Shown here one piece after another: positions 34,455 through 43,441 of a stretch of 64,000 nucleotides of DNA. The translations under genes and the position numbers were made by a program. Each line of letters opens with the position of its first letter. Within the stretch, counting starts at the first letter, position 1. Origin of the DNA: Nocardia sp. CC227C (GTDB lineage: Bacteria; Actinomycetota; Actinomycetes; Mycobacteriales; Mycobacteriaceae); contig NZ_JASITE010000003.1 of assembly GCF_030767025.1 (NCBI RefSeq), positions 1-64,000 on the forward strand, read 5' to 3'. The notes beneath the pieces were generated by a model. It did no database searches. It saw nothing but the letters and a program-made list of their open reading frames with translations, and was not told the DNA's origin.

Positions 34455-34604
34455 CGTTCGCCATATGGCGTTCGCCCAGCTCGAGCGGGTGTGGCCGGGC
34501 CGCGGCGGGGAACGTCGCAGATAGGTAAGGCCGTAACGCCCACAGGATGCGAGGAATGCGGGAAAATCTTCGTGTCGATGCCGAACCGACGCGAGGAGTT
34601 CGAG

Positions 34605-35438
34605 ATGTCCCAACACTTCGCCGCCTATCCGAGCGCGGCGCCGGTCGGGGTGGACATCACCCGCGCGAGTATCGCGCGCGTCTATGACGCCGCGCTGGGC
34701 GGCAAGGACAACTTCGAGGTGGACCGCGAGGTTCTGGAGCAGGTGCGCGCGGTCGCCCCGCAGGTCGCCGAATTGGCCTGGGCCAACCGGGATTTCCTGA
34801 TTCGGGTATGCCGCTTCCTGGCGCGGGAGGCCGGGGTCGAGCAATTCCTGGATCTGGGTTCCGGATTGCCGACGGCGGAGAACACCCATCAGGTGGTGCA
34901 GCGTCTCGTCCCGGCTTCGCGGGTCGTGTACGTGGACAACGACCCCATGGTGCTCACCCATGCGCGGGCGCTGCTGGACAGCGCGGCCCGCACCGCCATC
35001 GTGGGAGCGGATATCTTCCGGCCCTTCGACGTGATGAACCATCCGGATGTGCGCGCCCGTCTCGATTTCGACGAGCCGATCGCGCTGTTCCAGATCGGCA
35101 CCCTGCACCACTATCTCGATGACGACGTGGGCGCGCTCATGCGCAGCTACGTCGATGCGCTGCCGTCGGGCTCGTATGTCGCCATCGCGCATTTCTTCGA
35201 TCCGGAGACGCCCGAGCACAGCGAGTTGGCCCGCAAGATGGAGGACAAGTTCGTCCACAGTCCCATGGGCAGTGGACGATTCCGCACCCGCGCGCAGATC
35301 GAGGCCATGTTCGACGGTCTGGAAATGGTCGATCCCGGATTGGTGCTGTGCGACGAATGGTGGCCGGACGGCCCCCGGCTGCGTCCGCTCGAATCGGTTC
35401 GGCACTGTATAGCGGGTGGCGTCGGACGCAAGCGCTGA
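34605..35438 (+). CDS. DUF574-family SAM-dependent methyltransferase
   Basis: A 277-residue methyltransferase of the actinobacterial DUF574 family (PF04672), which is multicopy in Nocardia and Streptomyces and without known substrate. Motifs: ARVYDAALGGKDNFEVDRE and the SAM site FLDLGSGLPT, with acidic VVYVDNDP. ATG 34605 follows GAGGAG (34593-34598) by 6 nt; the open frame upstream to 34491 has no family features. The gap before it holds a 12-bp palindrome CGCCATATGGCG at 34459-34470. Confidence 0.88.
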   Translation: MSQHFAAYPSAAPVGVDITRASIARVYDAALGGKDNFEVDREVLEQVRAVAPQVAELAWANRDFLIRVCRFLAREAGVEQFLDLGSGLPTAENTHQVVQRLVPASRVVYVDNDPMVLTHARALLDSAARTAIVGADIFRPFDVMNHPDVRARLDFDEPIALFQIGTLHHYLDDDVGALMRSYVDALPSGSYVAIAHFFDPETPEHSELARKMEDKFVHSPMGSGRFRTRAQIEAMFDGLEMVDPGLVLCDEWWPDGPRLRPLESVRHCIAGGVGRKR

Positions 35439-35457
35439 TTACTGGCAAGCTCGTGTA

Positions 35458-35997
35458 ATGACTCTGCGTGATGAGACCGAGGCGGCGCTGACCTATATCG
35501 AGTTGGCGCTGGGCTGGGATCCGGCCCAGCGGCGCGTATTCGGCGGGCGGGGCCGGAATATCGACCTCAATGCGGCGGCGCTGTTGTTCGTCGGCGGCGA
35601 TATCGTCGATGTCGTCTATTCCGAACAGTTGACCTCGCGGGATGGCGCGGTGCGTCACCACGGCGACAGCCTGACCGGTGAGGGCCGGGGCGACAACGAG
35701 GTGATCACCGTCGATCTGACCCGGCTGTCCACCCGGGTCACGACGGTCGTATTCCTGGTGACCTGTTATACCGGGCAGGCTTTCGACCAGATCGACAATG
35801 CCTTCTGCCGTCTGGTGGACGGGGTGCGCGGCACCGAACTCGCCAACTACGACCTGATCGACGCCGAGCACGCGGGCTTCGTCGTTGGCAGGTTGTTCCC
35901 GGTCGATGGGACGTGGCGGTTCGAGGCGCTCGGGGTGCCGATCCACGCCGAGCATCCGGTGGAAGCGGTGGGGCAGATGGCGCGGTTCCTCACCTAG
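35458..35997 (+). CDS. TerD-family stress/tellurium resistance protein
   Basis: A 179-residue TerD-domain protein (YIELALGWDP, NIDLNAAALLF, GEGRGDNEVITVDL, FDQIDNAFCRLVD). TerD domains bind calcium through acidic loops and act in envelope or general stress responses. The ATG lies 19 nt after the methyltransferase stop; CAAGCT (35446-35451) is 6 nt before it. It stands alone without terB/C partners, as is common for TerD paralogues in actinomycetes, so a specific role in tellurite resistance is not implied. Confidence 0.85.
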   Translation: MTLRDETEAALTYIELALGWDPAQRRVFGGRGRNIDLNAAALLFVGGDIVDVVYSEQLTSRDGAVRHHGDSLTGEGRGDNEVITVDLTRLSTRVTTVVFLVTCYTGQAFDQIDNAFCRLVDGVRGTELANYDLIDAEHAGFVVGRLFPVDGTWRFEALGVPIHAEHPVEAVGQMARFLT

Positions 35998-36044
35998 GCT
36001 CAGGCCGACCGGTCGGAACGGACGGAAGGTAAGGAACGAGGACT

Positions 36045-36797
36045 ATGACCGAGCGCATCGCCATTGTGACGGGAGCCGCCCGCGGCATCGGCGCGGAGAC
36101 CGCCCGCCGCCTCGCCGCCGACGGATTCGCCGTCGCCGTATTGGATCTGGACGAGGCCGCCGGCAAACCGGTGGTGGACGAGATCGTGGCCGCGGGCGGC
36201 AGGGCCCTCGCGGTCGGCGTCGACGTAAGTGACGAGCAGGCCGTCGAGACCGCCGTGCGGCGGGTCGCCGAAGAATTGGGCGCGCCCACCGTCCTGGTCA
36301 ACAACGCGGGCATCACGCGGGACAATCTGCTGTTCAAAATGTCGGCCGCCGACTGGGATTCGGTCATGAACGTGCATCTGCGCGGCTCCTTCCTGATGAC
36401 CCGGGCCGTGCAGAAGTACATGGTGGAGGCCGGATACGGTCGCATCGTCAACCTGTCCAGCACCTCCGCGCTCGGCAATCGCGGCCAGGCCAATTACTCG
36501 GCCGCCAAGGCGGGCTTGCAGGGTTTCACCAAGACCCTCGCCGTCGAGCTCGGCAAGTACGGCGTCACGGCCAATGCCATCGCCCCCGGCTTCATCGAGA
36601 CCGAGATGACCGCGGCCACCGCCGAGCGGGTGGGCATGAGCTTCGACGACTTCAAGGCCGCCAATGCCGCCATGATCCCGGTCGCCCGCACGGGCGTGCC
36701 CGCGGATATCGCCAACGCGGTGTCGTTCTTCGTCTCCGAGGCGGCCGGATTCGTCTCCGGGCAGGTGCTCTACGTCGCGGGCGGCCCCAAGAACTGA
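36045..36797 (+). CDS. FabG-like 3-oxoacyl-ACP/CoA reductase
   Basis: A 250-residue classical SDR closely resembling FabG. TGAARGIG is at 9-16, NNAG near 86, catalytic Ser in NLSSTSALG and Tyr-Lys in NYSAAKAG. It reduces 3-oxoacyl thioesters with NADPH. A purine-rich GGAACGAGG precedes the ATG. It stands apart from fatty acid synthase genes, so it may act in a different acyl pathway. A terminator follows. Confidence 0.92.
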   Translation: MTERIAIVTGAARGIGAETARRLAADGFAVAVLDLDEAAGKPVVDEIVAAGGRALAVGVDVSDEQAVETAVRRVAEELGAPTVLVNNAGITRDNLLFKMSAADWDSVMNVHLRGSFLMTRAVQKYMVEAGYGRIVNLSSTSALGNRGQANYSAAKAGLQGFTKTLAVELGKYGVTANAIAPGFIETEMTAATAERVGMSFDDFKAANAAMIPVARTGVPADIANAVSFFVSEAAGFVSGQVLYVAGGPKN

Positions 36798-36852
36798 GCC
36801 GTCTCACCTCCGCGACCGACTGCCGAATCGCGGTCACCGCAGCGTGCCGGTC

Positions 36853-36884
36853 CCGCGGGGCCAGCGGCATCGGTGGCCCCGCGG
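36853..36884. terminator. Bidirectional hairpin between fabG-like and exported protein genes
   Basis: CCGCGGGGCCA (36853-36863) pairs perfectly with TGGCCCCGCGG (36874-36884) around a 10-nt loop, between two convergent genes. There is no T-run; GC-rich hairpins without one are common terminators in actinomycetes. Confidence 0.6.
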
Positions 36885-36897
36885 CCGAGGCAGCCGG

Positions 36898-37680
36898 TCA
36901 GCCGAGTGGGCTCAGCGGGCGCGGGGCGTAGGCGGTCGGTTCGATGATCTGGCCGGTGACGAAGTGGCTCCAGAGGCCGAACTTCAGCGGGGTGCCCGGG
37001 AGCGCGAAGGACTCCAGGTAGCTGTGCGTGCCGGTGTGATCGGTGTACGTCGCGCCGAAGGTGACGCGGAAGCGGGTGGTGGCGGGACGCTGGCCTGCGG
37101 GCAGCGGCGAGGGCAGCAGTTCGTCGAAGGCGACACCGTAGTCGGCGCGGTAGCCGTCGGACACCGGCTCGAGGGTGTTCTCCAGAATGCCGCCGGTGGC
37201 GGGAATGGTGATCAGCACGCCCCGATCGCCGTTCTCGTAGCGGGTATTGAACACCAGCACCTCCGCGGCCCGATCCGGATAGATCTCCGCCGCGCCCGCC
37301 CCGACCTGCGAACCGGACGGGCACCCCGCCGGTCCCCGCGCGGCCAGCACCGCACGCGCACAAGTGGGGAACCGCTCCGCGTTGATCCGCACCGACCGAT
37401 CGAACAGGAATACGAACTGCTGTGCGGCGGCGGGCTTCTCCCCGCTCGCGGTACGGCTGCTCCGATCGAATTCCACGGTGACCCCGGTGAGGTAACCGCC
37501 GTCCGGCCGGACGTGCACCGTCAGCCCGTCGAGATTCTCCGGTCCGTCGACCGGTGCCTCGGCGGGCGGCGTCGGCCCGCCCGGTGTGGGCGGCTCCGCG
37601 CCCGCCACCCCGACGCCCAACAGGCCCGCGCACACGGCCGCCGCGGCGACCCTTACCAGCTGTGGATATCGAATTCCCAT
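36898..37680 (-). CDS. Exported protein of unknown function
   Basis: A 260-residue protein with a signal peptide (MGIRYPQLVR, then Ala-rich; likely cleavage AGA-E at residue 28-29), a Pro-rich linker, and a mature domain with two cysteines (FPTCARAV and PAGCPSG) that could form a disulfide. Repeated beta-type segments (TRFRVTFGATYTDHTGT) resemble a secreted beta-sandwich. No function is recognised. It is convergent with the FabG-like gene. Confidence 0.75.
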   Translation of the reverse strand: MGIRYPQLVRVAAAAVCAGLLGVGVAGAEPPTPGGPTPPAEAPVDGPENLDGLTVHVRPDGGYLTGVTVEFDRSSRTASGEKPAAAQQFVFLFDRSVRINAERFPTCARAVLAARGPAGCPSGSQVGAGAAEIYPDRAAEVLVFNTRYENGDRGVLITIPATGGILENTLEPVSDGYRADYGVAFDELLPSPLPAGQRPATTRFRVTFGATYTDHTGTHSYLESFALPGTPLKFGLWSHFVTGQIIEPTAYAPRPLSPLG

Positions 37681-37755
37681 GCTCCATCACGCTATTGACC
37701 GGCGGCGCGGGCAGACAGGGCGGCGGATGACCAGTGTGGCGCGCGGTCGACCGTG

Positions 37756-39020
37756 TTAGACGCCGTCGAGTGACCGGGTGCGGTCCCGCTGATACGGGCA
37801 GCCCGCGGCCTCGAAGGCGGCGGCGACCGCGGGCAGACGACCGAGGTCGTTGTCGCGCAGCGCGACGGCCCGGTCGACAATGGCGCTGGCGACCGGGTTC
37901 CCGGACACCACGGTGCCTGCCGCGGTGAGGAACTCGGACGCCCGCGGATCGCCGGTGAGCGTCGCGGCTTCCGCGCGCAGCGCCGTGTACCAGTGCCGCC
38001 ACACCCAGACGTACTCCACATCCAACTCCTCGGGCGGAGCCGCGAGCCGGGCCAGCGCCTCGTCGAGAGCGGCGCTGTGCGCCAACGGCTCTCCGGTCCG
38101 CTCCGCCAACTCGACCGCCCGCCGGGCCAGCGCGATCGCGGCGGCCGTGACCGTGTCGTGCTCGGCGACGACTCGGCGGTCCGGCTCGCGCGCAGCCCGT
38201 CCAGCCGCTGGCACACCTCGGAGACCTGATCCAGCTGCTCCGCGGGCACGGTCGAACCCAGCGCCGCGGCCCGGTCCAGGAACAGTGCGACGGCATCGGC
38301 GGTGCCGCCGTCCACCGACAGCGGCGGCACCGGGTAGACCTGTTCGAAGGGCACCATGAGCCGGGCCCGGCTGGTGGCCAGCACGGACACCCGCGGGCAG
38401 TGCGCGAGCAGGCGTTCGACGAACGGCACCACGCCGTCGAGCAGATGTTCGCAGTTGTCGAGCACCAGCAGCGTGTGCCGGTCGGCGAGGGCCGACAACA
38501 CCGAATCGTCCAGACCGCGCCCCTGCTGCTCGCCCAGGCCGAGCGCGCGCGCCACCGCGGAGCCGGTCATCTCCGGATCGGTCACCGGCACCAGATCCAC
38601 GAACCACGCGCCGCCGCCGAACGCACCGGCCAGGTCCGCGGCCACGGCCAGCGCGAGCCGTGTCTTGCCGACGCCGCCGGGGCCGAGCGCGGTGACGTGC
38701 CGGTGCGCGGTGACGGCCTCGCGCAGGGCGACGCGCTCGCTGGTCCGGCCGACGAACGACGTCAGCGGGGAGGGGAGCGTGGCCGCCTCCTCGGTCGGCT
38801 CCTTCCCGGTCAGCTCGGCCGCGCGGCCCGCGAGCGCTCGCCGGTCGGGGACGCCGACCTTGCGCAGCAGGGAGGACACGTGGGTTTCGACGGTGCGCAC
38901 CGAGATGTACAGCTGTGCCGCGATCTCGGCATTGCTGCGGTGTTGCCCCACCAGGGCCAGCACCTCGGCCTCCCGTTCCGAGATCCCGGCGGAGACCTTC
39001 TGCTTCGACACGCCACCCAT
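37756..39020 (-). pseudogene. LuxR/NB-ARC-type regulator broken by an internal deletion and frameshift
   Basis: The 5' part encodes an N-terminal LuxR HTH (ISEREAEVLALVGQ...SNAEIAAQLY) and an ATPase domain (GPGGVGKT, LLVLDNCEH, VLATSRARL). After VCQRLDGL (around 38200) the frame changes, and the downstream part reads in another frame as a normal C-terminal end (ALARRAVELAERTGEPL to the stop at 37756). The expected AIELAAAR-type ATPase continuation and several hundred residues are missing, so this looks like a deletion with a frameshift, not a simple sequencing slip. GTG 39011 (after GGAGG) or ATG 39020 would start it. Confidence 0.75.
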
Positions 39021-39122
39021 CCTCCCGCATCGGTGGCGATCCGTCGCACGGACTCGATTACGTGGTGAGATCCGTAGTCGGCACGGATGGCACCGGTCCG
39101 CGCCGTCCCTAGCGTTGTCGCC

Positions 39123-39494
39123 ATGGAAGCACCACGAACGGTCGACCACTCCGGCATCAGGACCGTACTGCATCCCGTCTCCGATCTGGCGGCGGCCAAG
39201 CGGGTGTACAGCGCGCTGCTCGGGGCGTAGCCCGAGGTCGACGGCCTCTTCTACGTCGGCTTCGAGGTGGCGGGGCAGCACATCGGTCTGGTCCCGGACG
39301 GCGGGCCGCAGGGGATGATCGCACCGGTCGCCTACTGGCACGTACCGGATATCGAGGCCACGCTCGCCGATGTGCTCGCGGCGGGCGCGACCGTGCGGGA
39401 ACCGGTGCGCGATGTCGGCGGCGGCCGCCTGGTCGCCACCGTCACCGACCCCGACGGCAATGTCCTCGGCCTGCTCCAAGACCGTACGCACTGA
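39123..39494 (+). pseudogene. VOC/glyoxalase-family protein with an in-frame amber codon
   Basis: From ATG 39123 the frame reads HSGIRTVLHPVSDLAAAK, then VYSALLGA, stops at TAG 39228-39230 (codon 36), and continues in the same frame as PEVDGLFYVGFEVAGQH and TVTDPDGNVLGLLQDRTH to TGA at 39494. Both sides belong to one VOC-fold protein, so a single substitution (for example GAG to TAG) would explain it. Restart at GTG 39267 would give only a 75-residue fragment. It is divergent from the broken LuxR gene. Confidence 0.85.
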
Positions 39495-39515
39495 CCACCG
39501 AGAGAGGTAACCACC

Positions 39516-39959
39516 ATGACCAGCACCCGCAAGACCAAGTCCACCGCCGGCTTCTCGGCCGAGGAGCGCGCCGCCATGAAGGAGCACGCCCAGGAGCTGA
39601 AGGCCGCCGCCCGCCGCGGCCCCAAGGCCGATCCCGAGGTCGACGTGCTCGCCAAGATCGCCGAGATGCCCGCCGCGGACCGCGCCCTGGCCGAACGCAT
39701 CCACGCCATCGTCAAGGAGAACGCCCCCGCCCTGAGCCCCAAGCTCTGGTACGGCATGCCCGCCTACGCCCGCGCCGGCAAGGTGGTCTGCTTCTTCCAG
39801 GGCGCCGAGAAGTTCAAGGCCCGCTACGCCACCCTCGGCTTCAACGACATCGCCAACCTCGACGACGGCCCCATGTGGCCCACGGCCTTCGCCCTCACCG
39901 AACTGACCCCGGCCGTCGAGCAGCGGATCGCCGACCTGGTGCGCCGGGCCGAGTCCTGA
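39516..39959 (+). CDS. DUF1801/YdhG-like protein
   Basis: A 147-residue intact protein of the DUF1801 (YdhG-like) family, with a charged N-terminal helix and the core [19 protein letters not shown]. Function is unknown; relatives have been linked to iron handling. It starts 21 nt after the VOC pseudogene, preceded by GAGAGG, and the three genes here (LuxR-type, VOC, DUF1801) probably once worked together. A terminator hairpin follows. Confidence 0.85.
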   Translation: MTSTRKTKSTAGFSAEERAAMKEHAQELKAAARRGPKADPEVDVLAKIAEMPAADRALAERIHAIVKENAPALSPKLWYGMPAYARAGKVVCFFQGAEKFKARYATLGFNDIANLDDGPMWPTAFALTELTPAVEQRIADLVRRAES

Positions 39960-39965
39960 CGCACC

Positions 39966-40010
39966 GCACACCGGGCCCGGAACCGGGCGAATGGTTCCGG
40001 CCCGGTGTGC
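39966..40010. terminator. Long hairpin between DUF1801 gene and lipase gene
   Basis: Arms 39966-39984 and 39993-40010 pair over 18 bp with one bulged C around an 8-nt loop, between convergent genes. No T-run. Confidence 0.7.
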
Positions 40011-40044
40011 GTGAGCAGCTGGTGCCGGGGCCCGGTGCGCGCGG

Positions 40045-41280
40045 TCAGTCGGCCGGGCAGTTGTCGGCGGCCGGGCGTCCGGCGAAGCGGTCCGCGGCCC
40101 AGGCCGGGAAGCGCTCCGCCGCCGTCGGCACCACCGTCTCGTGGTCCATATCCGGGAATTCGTGGTACTCGACGGCCGCGCCCGCCGCGCACAGCGCGGC
40201 GCGTTCGCGCAGGGTCAGCTCCACGGGCGTGGTGATGTCCCGCGCCCCCTGGAAGATGGTGAACGGCATGGAACCGGCCGGGCGGAAGTCGTCGATCGCC
40301 GTGAGCGCGTTCCACCAGCTGCTGCCCGGAGCCATGGCCTCGGGCCGGTAGGCGTCGCGCAGCGGCGCGGCCGCAGCCCAGATGTCGAAGCAGCCGTCGG
40401 CCAGCACCGGCAGCTCCTCCATGGCGGACGGGGTGAGGAAGTCCCGGTAGCGCAGCTCGGGGTGGGCGGCCTTGATGCCGGGCAGGGTGGCGATGACGTA
40501 TCCGGCGTTCTCCGGGCCGCGCATGGAGTTGGCGGTGAGATCGCGAATGCGCACGGCGGGCGCGATCAGGGCGGCCCCGAGACCTTCGAATTCGGGGGCG
40601 TAGGACCCGGCGACGGCCTCCACCACCATGGTGGTCTGCCCGCCCTGGGACCAGCCGTACTCCACATAGCGCCGGGAGGCGTCGAGTTCGGGCAGTTGCT
40701 GTACCGCGCGCAGGATATCCAGGGACGCACGGGCATTGACCTCGCCGACCATGTAGTAGGCCGGACCGGGCAGGCCCTGTCCCGGATAGTCGCTCATGGC
40801 CACGATGTAGCCGGCGTCGAGCAGTGCCGCGATGCCGGGCACCCGGGCGGTGTCGCCGTCGTAGAGGCTGCGGCGCGACGGCGCGCAGTTGTCGGCCAGG
40901 CCGGTGGTTTCGTGATTCCACAACACCATGTCGCGCGGGCCGTCACCGGGGTTCAGCGGTGCGTAGATCTCACCGGAGACGTACTTCTGGACGCCCGGCG
41001 CGATCTCGGACACGTAGACGACATTCCACCCCTGGGCGCCCGCCGGAGCGTCGGAGCGCGGCTGCACCCGGAGGATGTCGCCGGGTACGGCATCGGCCGG
41101 TGGCGTGTCCTCGACGTCCCAGAACGGCGTGCCCTCCGGCCCCGCGGGTGCGGCGAGGGAAAGCGGTTGCGGCGCTGCGTTCTCCGACCCGCAGGCGGTG
41201 AGGCTCAACAGGGTCGCCGCCGCGGCGACGGCCGTGGCGGCGCGCGCGAACGACGTCACGCCTGTTCGGGAAACCGGCAT
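40045..41280 (-). CDS. LIP-family lipase lipoprotein
   Basis: A 411-residue secretory lipase-family hydrolase. LSLTAC with Cys30 is a lipobox, so it is membrane-tethered outside the cell. Nucleophile Ser211 in YGWSQGG; further motifs are WNHETTGL, SDYPGQGLPG and a late MDHETV. It would cleave esters at the cell surface. ATG 41280 is chosen instead of 41331 because it places the signal peptide at the N-terminus. It is divergent from pobA. Confidence 0.88.
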   Translation of the reverse strand: MPVSRTGVTSFARAATAVAAAATLLSLTACGSENAAPQPLSLAAPAGPEGTPFWDVEDTPPADAVPGDILRVQPRSDAPAGAQGWNVVYVSEIAPGVQKYVSGEIYAPLNPGDGPRDMVLWNHETTGLADNCAPSRRSLYDGDTARVPGIAALLDAGYIVAMSDYPGQGLPGPAYYMVGEVNARASLDILRAVQQLPELDASRRYVEYGWSQGGQTTMVVEAVAGSYAPEFEGLGAALIAPAVRIRDLTANSMRGPENAGYVIATLPGIKAAHPELRYRDFLTPSAMEELPVLADGCFDIWAAAAPLRDAYRPEAMAPGSSWWNALTAIDDFRPAGSMPFTIFQGARDITTPVELTLRERAALCAAGAAVEYHEFPDMDHETVVPTAAERFPAWAADRFAGRPAADNCPAD

Positions 41281-41361
41281 CGGTCTGTCTCCGTATTCGT
41301 AGGTCTCTGGGGTGCCCGGGGTCACAGTCAATCAGCGGCGACCCCGGCCCGGCCCGAGCCC

Positions 41362-41376
41362 TTTCATTGAATGGAA
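41362..41376. promoter_or_regulatory. 15-bp palindromic box A upstream of pobA
   Basis: TTTCATTGAATGGAA, a palindrome centred on G41369 with one mismatched pair, 75 bp upstream of the pobA start. The identical 15-mer occurs at 51252-51266. Confidence 0.7.
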
Positions 41377-41451
41377 ACGGCCGTAGTCCGACCCGCTCCG
41401 CGTGACCGATTCTGTGCTCACTTCACCAGCACAGATGAGGAGTTCGGAACA

Positions 41452-42633
41452 GTGCGAACCCGAGTCGCGATCATCGGATCCGGCCCCGCCGGGCTGCTGC
41501 TTTCGCAGCTGCTCGACCGCGCGGGCATCGAATCGGTGCTCGTCGAACGCCAGTCCGCCGACCATGTGAAATCCCGGATCAGAGCCGGAATCCTGGAGTC
41601 GGCAACGGTCGAGCTGCTGCGGCGGGCGGGGGTGGGTGAGCGGCTGTCACGGGAGGCCATCGAGCATCGCGGCATCTATCTGCAATGGCCCGGAGAACGA
41701 CGGCATCTGGACTTCGCCGCGCTGGCCGGGCGGTCGGTGTACGTCTACGGGCAGACCGAGGTCACCAAGGATCTGCTCGAAGCCCGGACGAGGGCCGGAC
41801 AGCAGGCGTACTACGAGGTCTCCGATGTCGCGGTGCACGACGTGGCGACGGACCGGCCGCATATCACCTTCACCGACGCCGGGGGTGCCCCGCAGCGGGT
41901 GGACGCGGAGGCGGTGGTCGGCTGCGACGGCTACCACGGGCCCAGCAAACAGGCTGTCCCGCAACGGTTGCGGCGGACGTGGGAGCGGTCGTACCCGTAT
42001 GCCTGGCTCGGTGTGCTGGCCGAGGTGCCGCCGTCCACGGACGAACTGATCTACGCCTGGCATCCCGAGGGGTTCGCGCTGCACAGCATGCGATCGGACC
42101 GGGTGAGCCGGTTCTACCTCCAGGTCGATCCCGCCGAGCGCATCGAGGAGTGGAGCGACGACCGGATCTGGGAGCAGCTGTCGACCCGTCTGGGAGTGGA
42201 CGGCTGGACGCTGCGCACCGGCCCGATCACCGAGAAGAGTGTGCTGCCCATGCGCAGCTTCGTCACCGCCCCCATGCGCCACGGCCGCCTGTTCCTCGCC
42301 GGCGACGCCGCTCACATCGTGCCGCCCACCGGCGCGAAGGGACTGAATCTCGCGGTCGCCGATGTGGCGGTGCTGGCCCGGGCGCTGACGGCACTGCTGC
42401 GCGACGGTGCGAGCGAACTCGCCGACGCGTACTCCGACACCGCACTGCGGCGGGTGTGGCGGTGCACCCACTTCTCCTGGTGGATGACCAGCATGCTGCA
42501 CCGGCACGGCGACGATTTCGACGCGCGGCTGCAACTCGCACAGCTGCACCGGGTTGTCGAATCTCCCTCGGCAGCAAGGGAACTAGCCGAGAACTACGCG
42601 GGACTTCCGATTCCGGGAGGCGACCATGGCTGA
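41452..42633 (+). CDS. pobA: 4-hydroxybenzoate 3-monooxygenase
   Basis: A 393-residue PobA, almost exactly the usual length. FAD motif GSGPAG is at 9-14, followed by the family's LVERQS; the GDAAHIVPPTGAKGLN motif is intact. It hydroxylates 4-hydroxybenzoate to protocatechuate with NAD(P)H and O2. GTG 41452 follows GAGGAG (41437-41442) by 9 nt. It overlaps pcaI by 8 nt and begins the pob-pca operon. Box A in its promoter suggests control by the cluster's MarR regulator. Confidence 0.95.
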   Translation: MRTRVAIIGSGPAGLLLSQLLDRAGIESVLVERQSADHVKSRIRAGILESATVELLRRAGVGERLSREAIEHRGIYLQWPGERRHLDFAALAGRSVYVYGQTEVTKDLLEARTRAGQQAYYEVSDVAVHDVATDRPHITFTDAGGAPQRVDAEAVVGCDGYHGPSKQAVPQRLRRTWERSYPYAWLGVLAEVPPSTDELIYAWHPEGFALHSMRSDRVSRFYLQVDPAERIEEWSDDRIWEQLSTRLGVDGWTLRTGPITEKSVLPMRSFVTAPMRHGRLFLAGDAAHIVPPTGAKGLNLAVADVAVLARALTALLRDGASELADAYSDTALRRVWRCTHFSWWMTSMLHRHGDDFDARLQLAQLHRVVESPSAARELAENYAGLPIPGGDHG

Positions 42634-43441
42634 GTTCACGTCCCTGTCCGAAGCGGTCGGGGCACTGGTGGAGGACGGATCGACGGTCGCGCTGGAGGGC
42701 TTCACCCACCTCATTCCCATGGCGGCCGGGCGCGAGATCATCCGGCAGGGCAAACGGGAGCTGACGCTGGCGCGCATGACCCCGGACCTGGTGTACGACC
42801 AGCTCATCGGCGCGGGCTGTGCGCGCAAGCTGATCTTCTCCTGGGGCGGCAATCCCGGGGTGGGCTCATTGCACCGGTTCCGGGAAGCCGTCCAGCACGG
42901 CTGGCCGCGGCCGCTGGAGATCGAGGAGCACAGCCACGCCGGGATGGCGAACCGGTATGCGGCCGGTGCGTCCGGACTGCCGTTCGCGGTGCTGCGCGGT
43001 TACGCCGGAACGGATCTGGCGGCCGTCACCCCGACCATCGCCTTCATCACCTGCCCGTTCACGGGTGAGCGGCTGGCGGCGGTGCCCGCGCTCCGCCCGG
43101 ACGTGACGGTCGTCCACGCCCAGCGCGCCGACCGCGCGGGCAATGTGCAGCTGTGGGGGCTGCTCGGGGTGCAGAAGGAGGCCGTGCTCGCCGCCCGGCG
43201 CAGCCTGGTCACCGTGGAGGAGGTGGTCGAGGAGCTGACACCCGTGCCCGGCGCGGTCGTGCTGCCGAACTGGGTGGTGAGTGCCGTCGCGGTGGTGCCG
43301 GGCGGCGCGCGTCCCTCCTATGCCCAGGGCTATTACGAGCGCGACAACGACGCCTACGCCCACTGGGATCCGATCGGACGTGATCGCAGCGCATTCCTGC
43401 GCTGGCTCCAGGACATCGAGGCCGAGGAGGTCGCATCGTGA
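42626..43441 (+). CDS. pcaI: 3-oxoadipate CoA-transferase subunit A
   Basis: A 271-residue class I CoA-transferase alpha subunit (VALEGFTHLIPMAAGREI, LIFSWGGNPGVGS, then PTIAFITCPFTGERL). With PcaJ it transfers CoA from succinyl-CoA to 3-oxoadipate in the beta-ketoadipate pathway. ATG 42626 follows GGGAGG and overlaps the end of pobA; its stop overlaps the pcaJ GTG. The pairing of the two subunits and the surrounding pca genes make the assignment firm. Confidence 0.94.
   Translation: MAEFTSLSEAVGALVEDGSTVALEGFTHLIPMAAGREIIRQGKRELTLARMTPDLVYDQLIGAGCARKLIFSWGGNPGVGSLHRFREAVQHGWPRPLEIEEHSHAGMANRYAAGASGLPFAVLRGYAGTDLAAVTPTIAFITCPFTGERLAAVPALRPDVTVVHAQRADRAGNVQLWGLLGVQKEAVLAARRSLVTVEEVVEELTPVPGAVVLPNWVVSAVAVVPGGARPSYAQGYYERDNDAYAHWDPIGRDRSAFLRWLQDIEAEEVAS

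Noticed and set aside
34459..34470. 12-bp palindrome CGCCATATGGCG as an attachment or regulatory site
   Set aside because: Too short and isolated, with no matching copy or integrase nearby; noted only as a possible operator in the gap before the methyltransferase.
31350..35405. A 1351-codon open frame on the minus strand opposite ctaD, the NUP lipoprotein and the methyltransferase
   Set aside because: It is antisense to three well-supported genes, has no recognisable domain and is rich in Arg, His and Gly, as expected for the non-coding strand of very GC-rich genes.
39228..39230. TAG read as pyrrolysine in the VOC gene
   Set aside because: No pyl genes are seen, actinomycetes rarely use it, and a simple nonsense mutation in a decaying neighbourhood explains it better.
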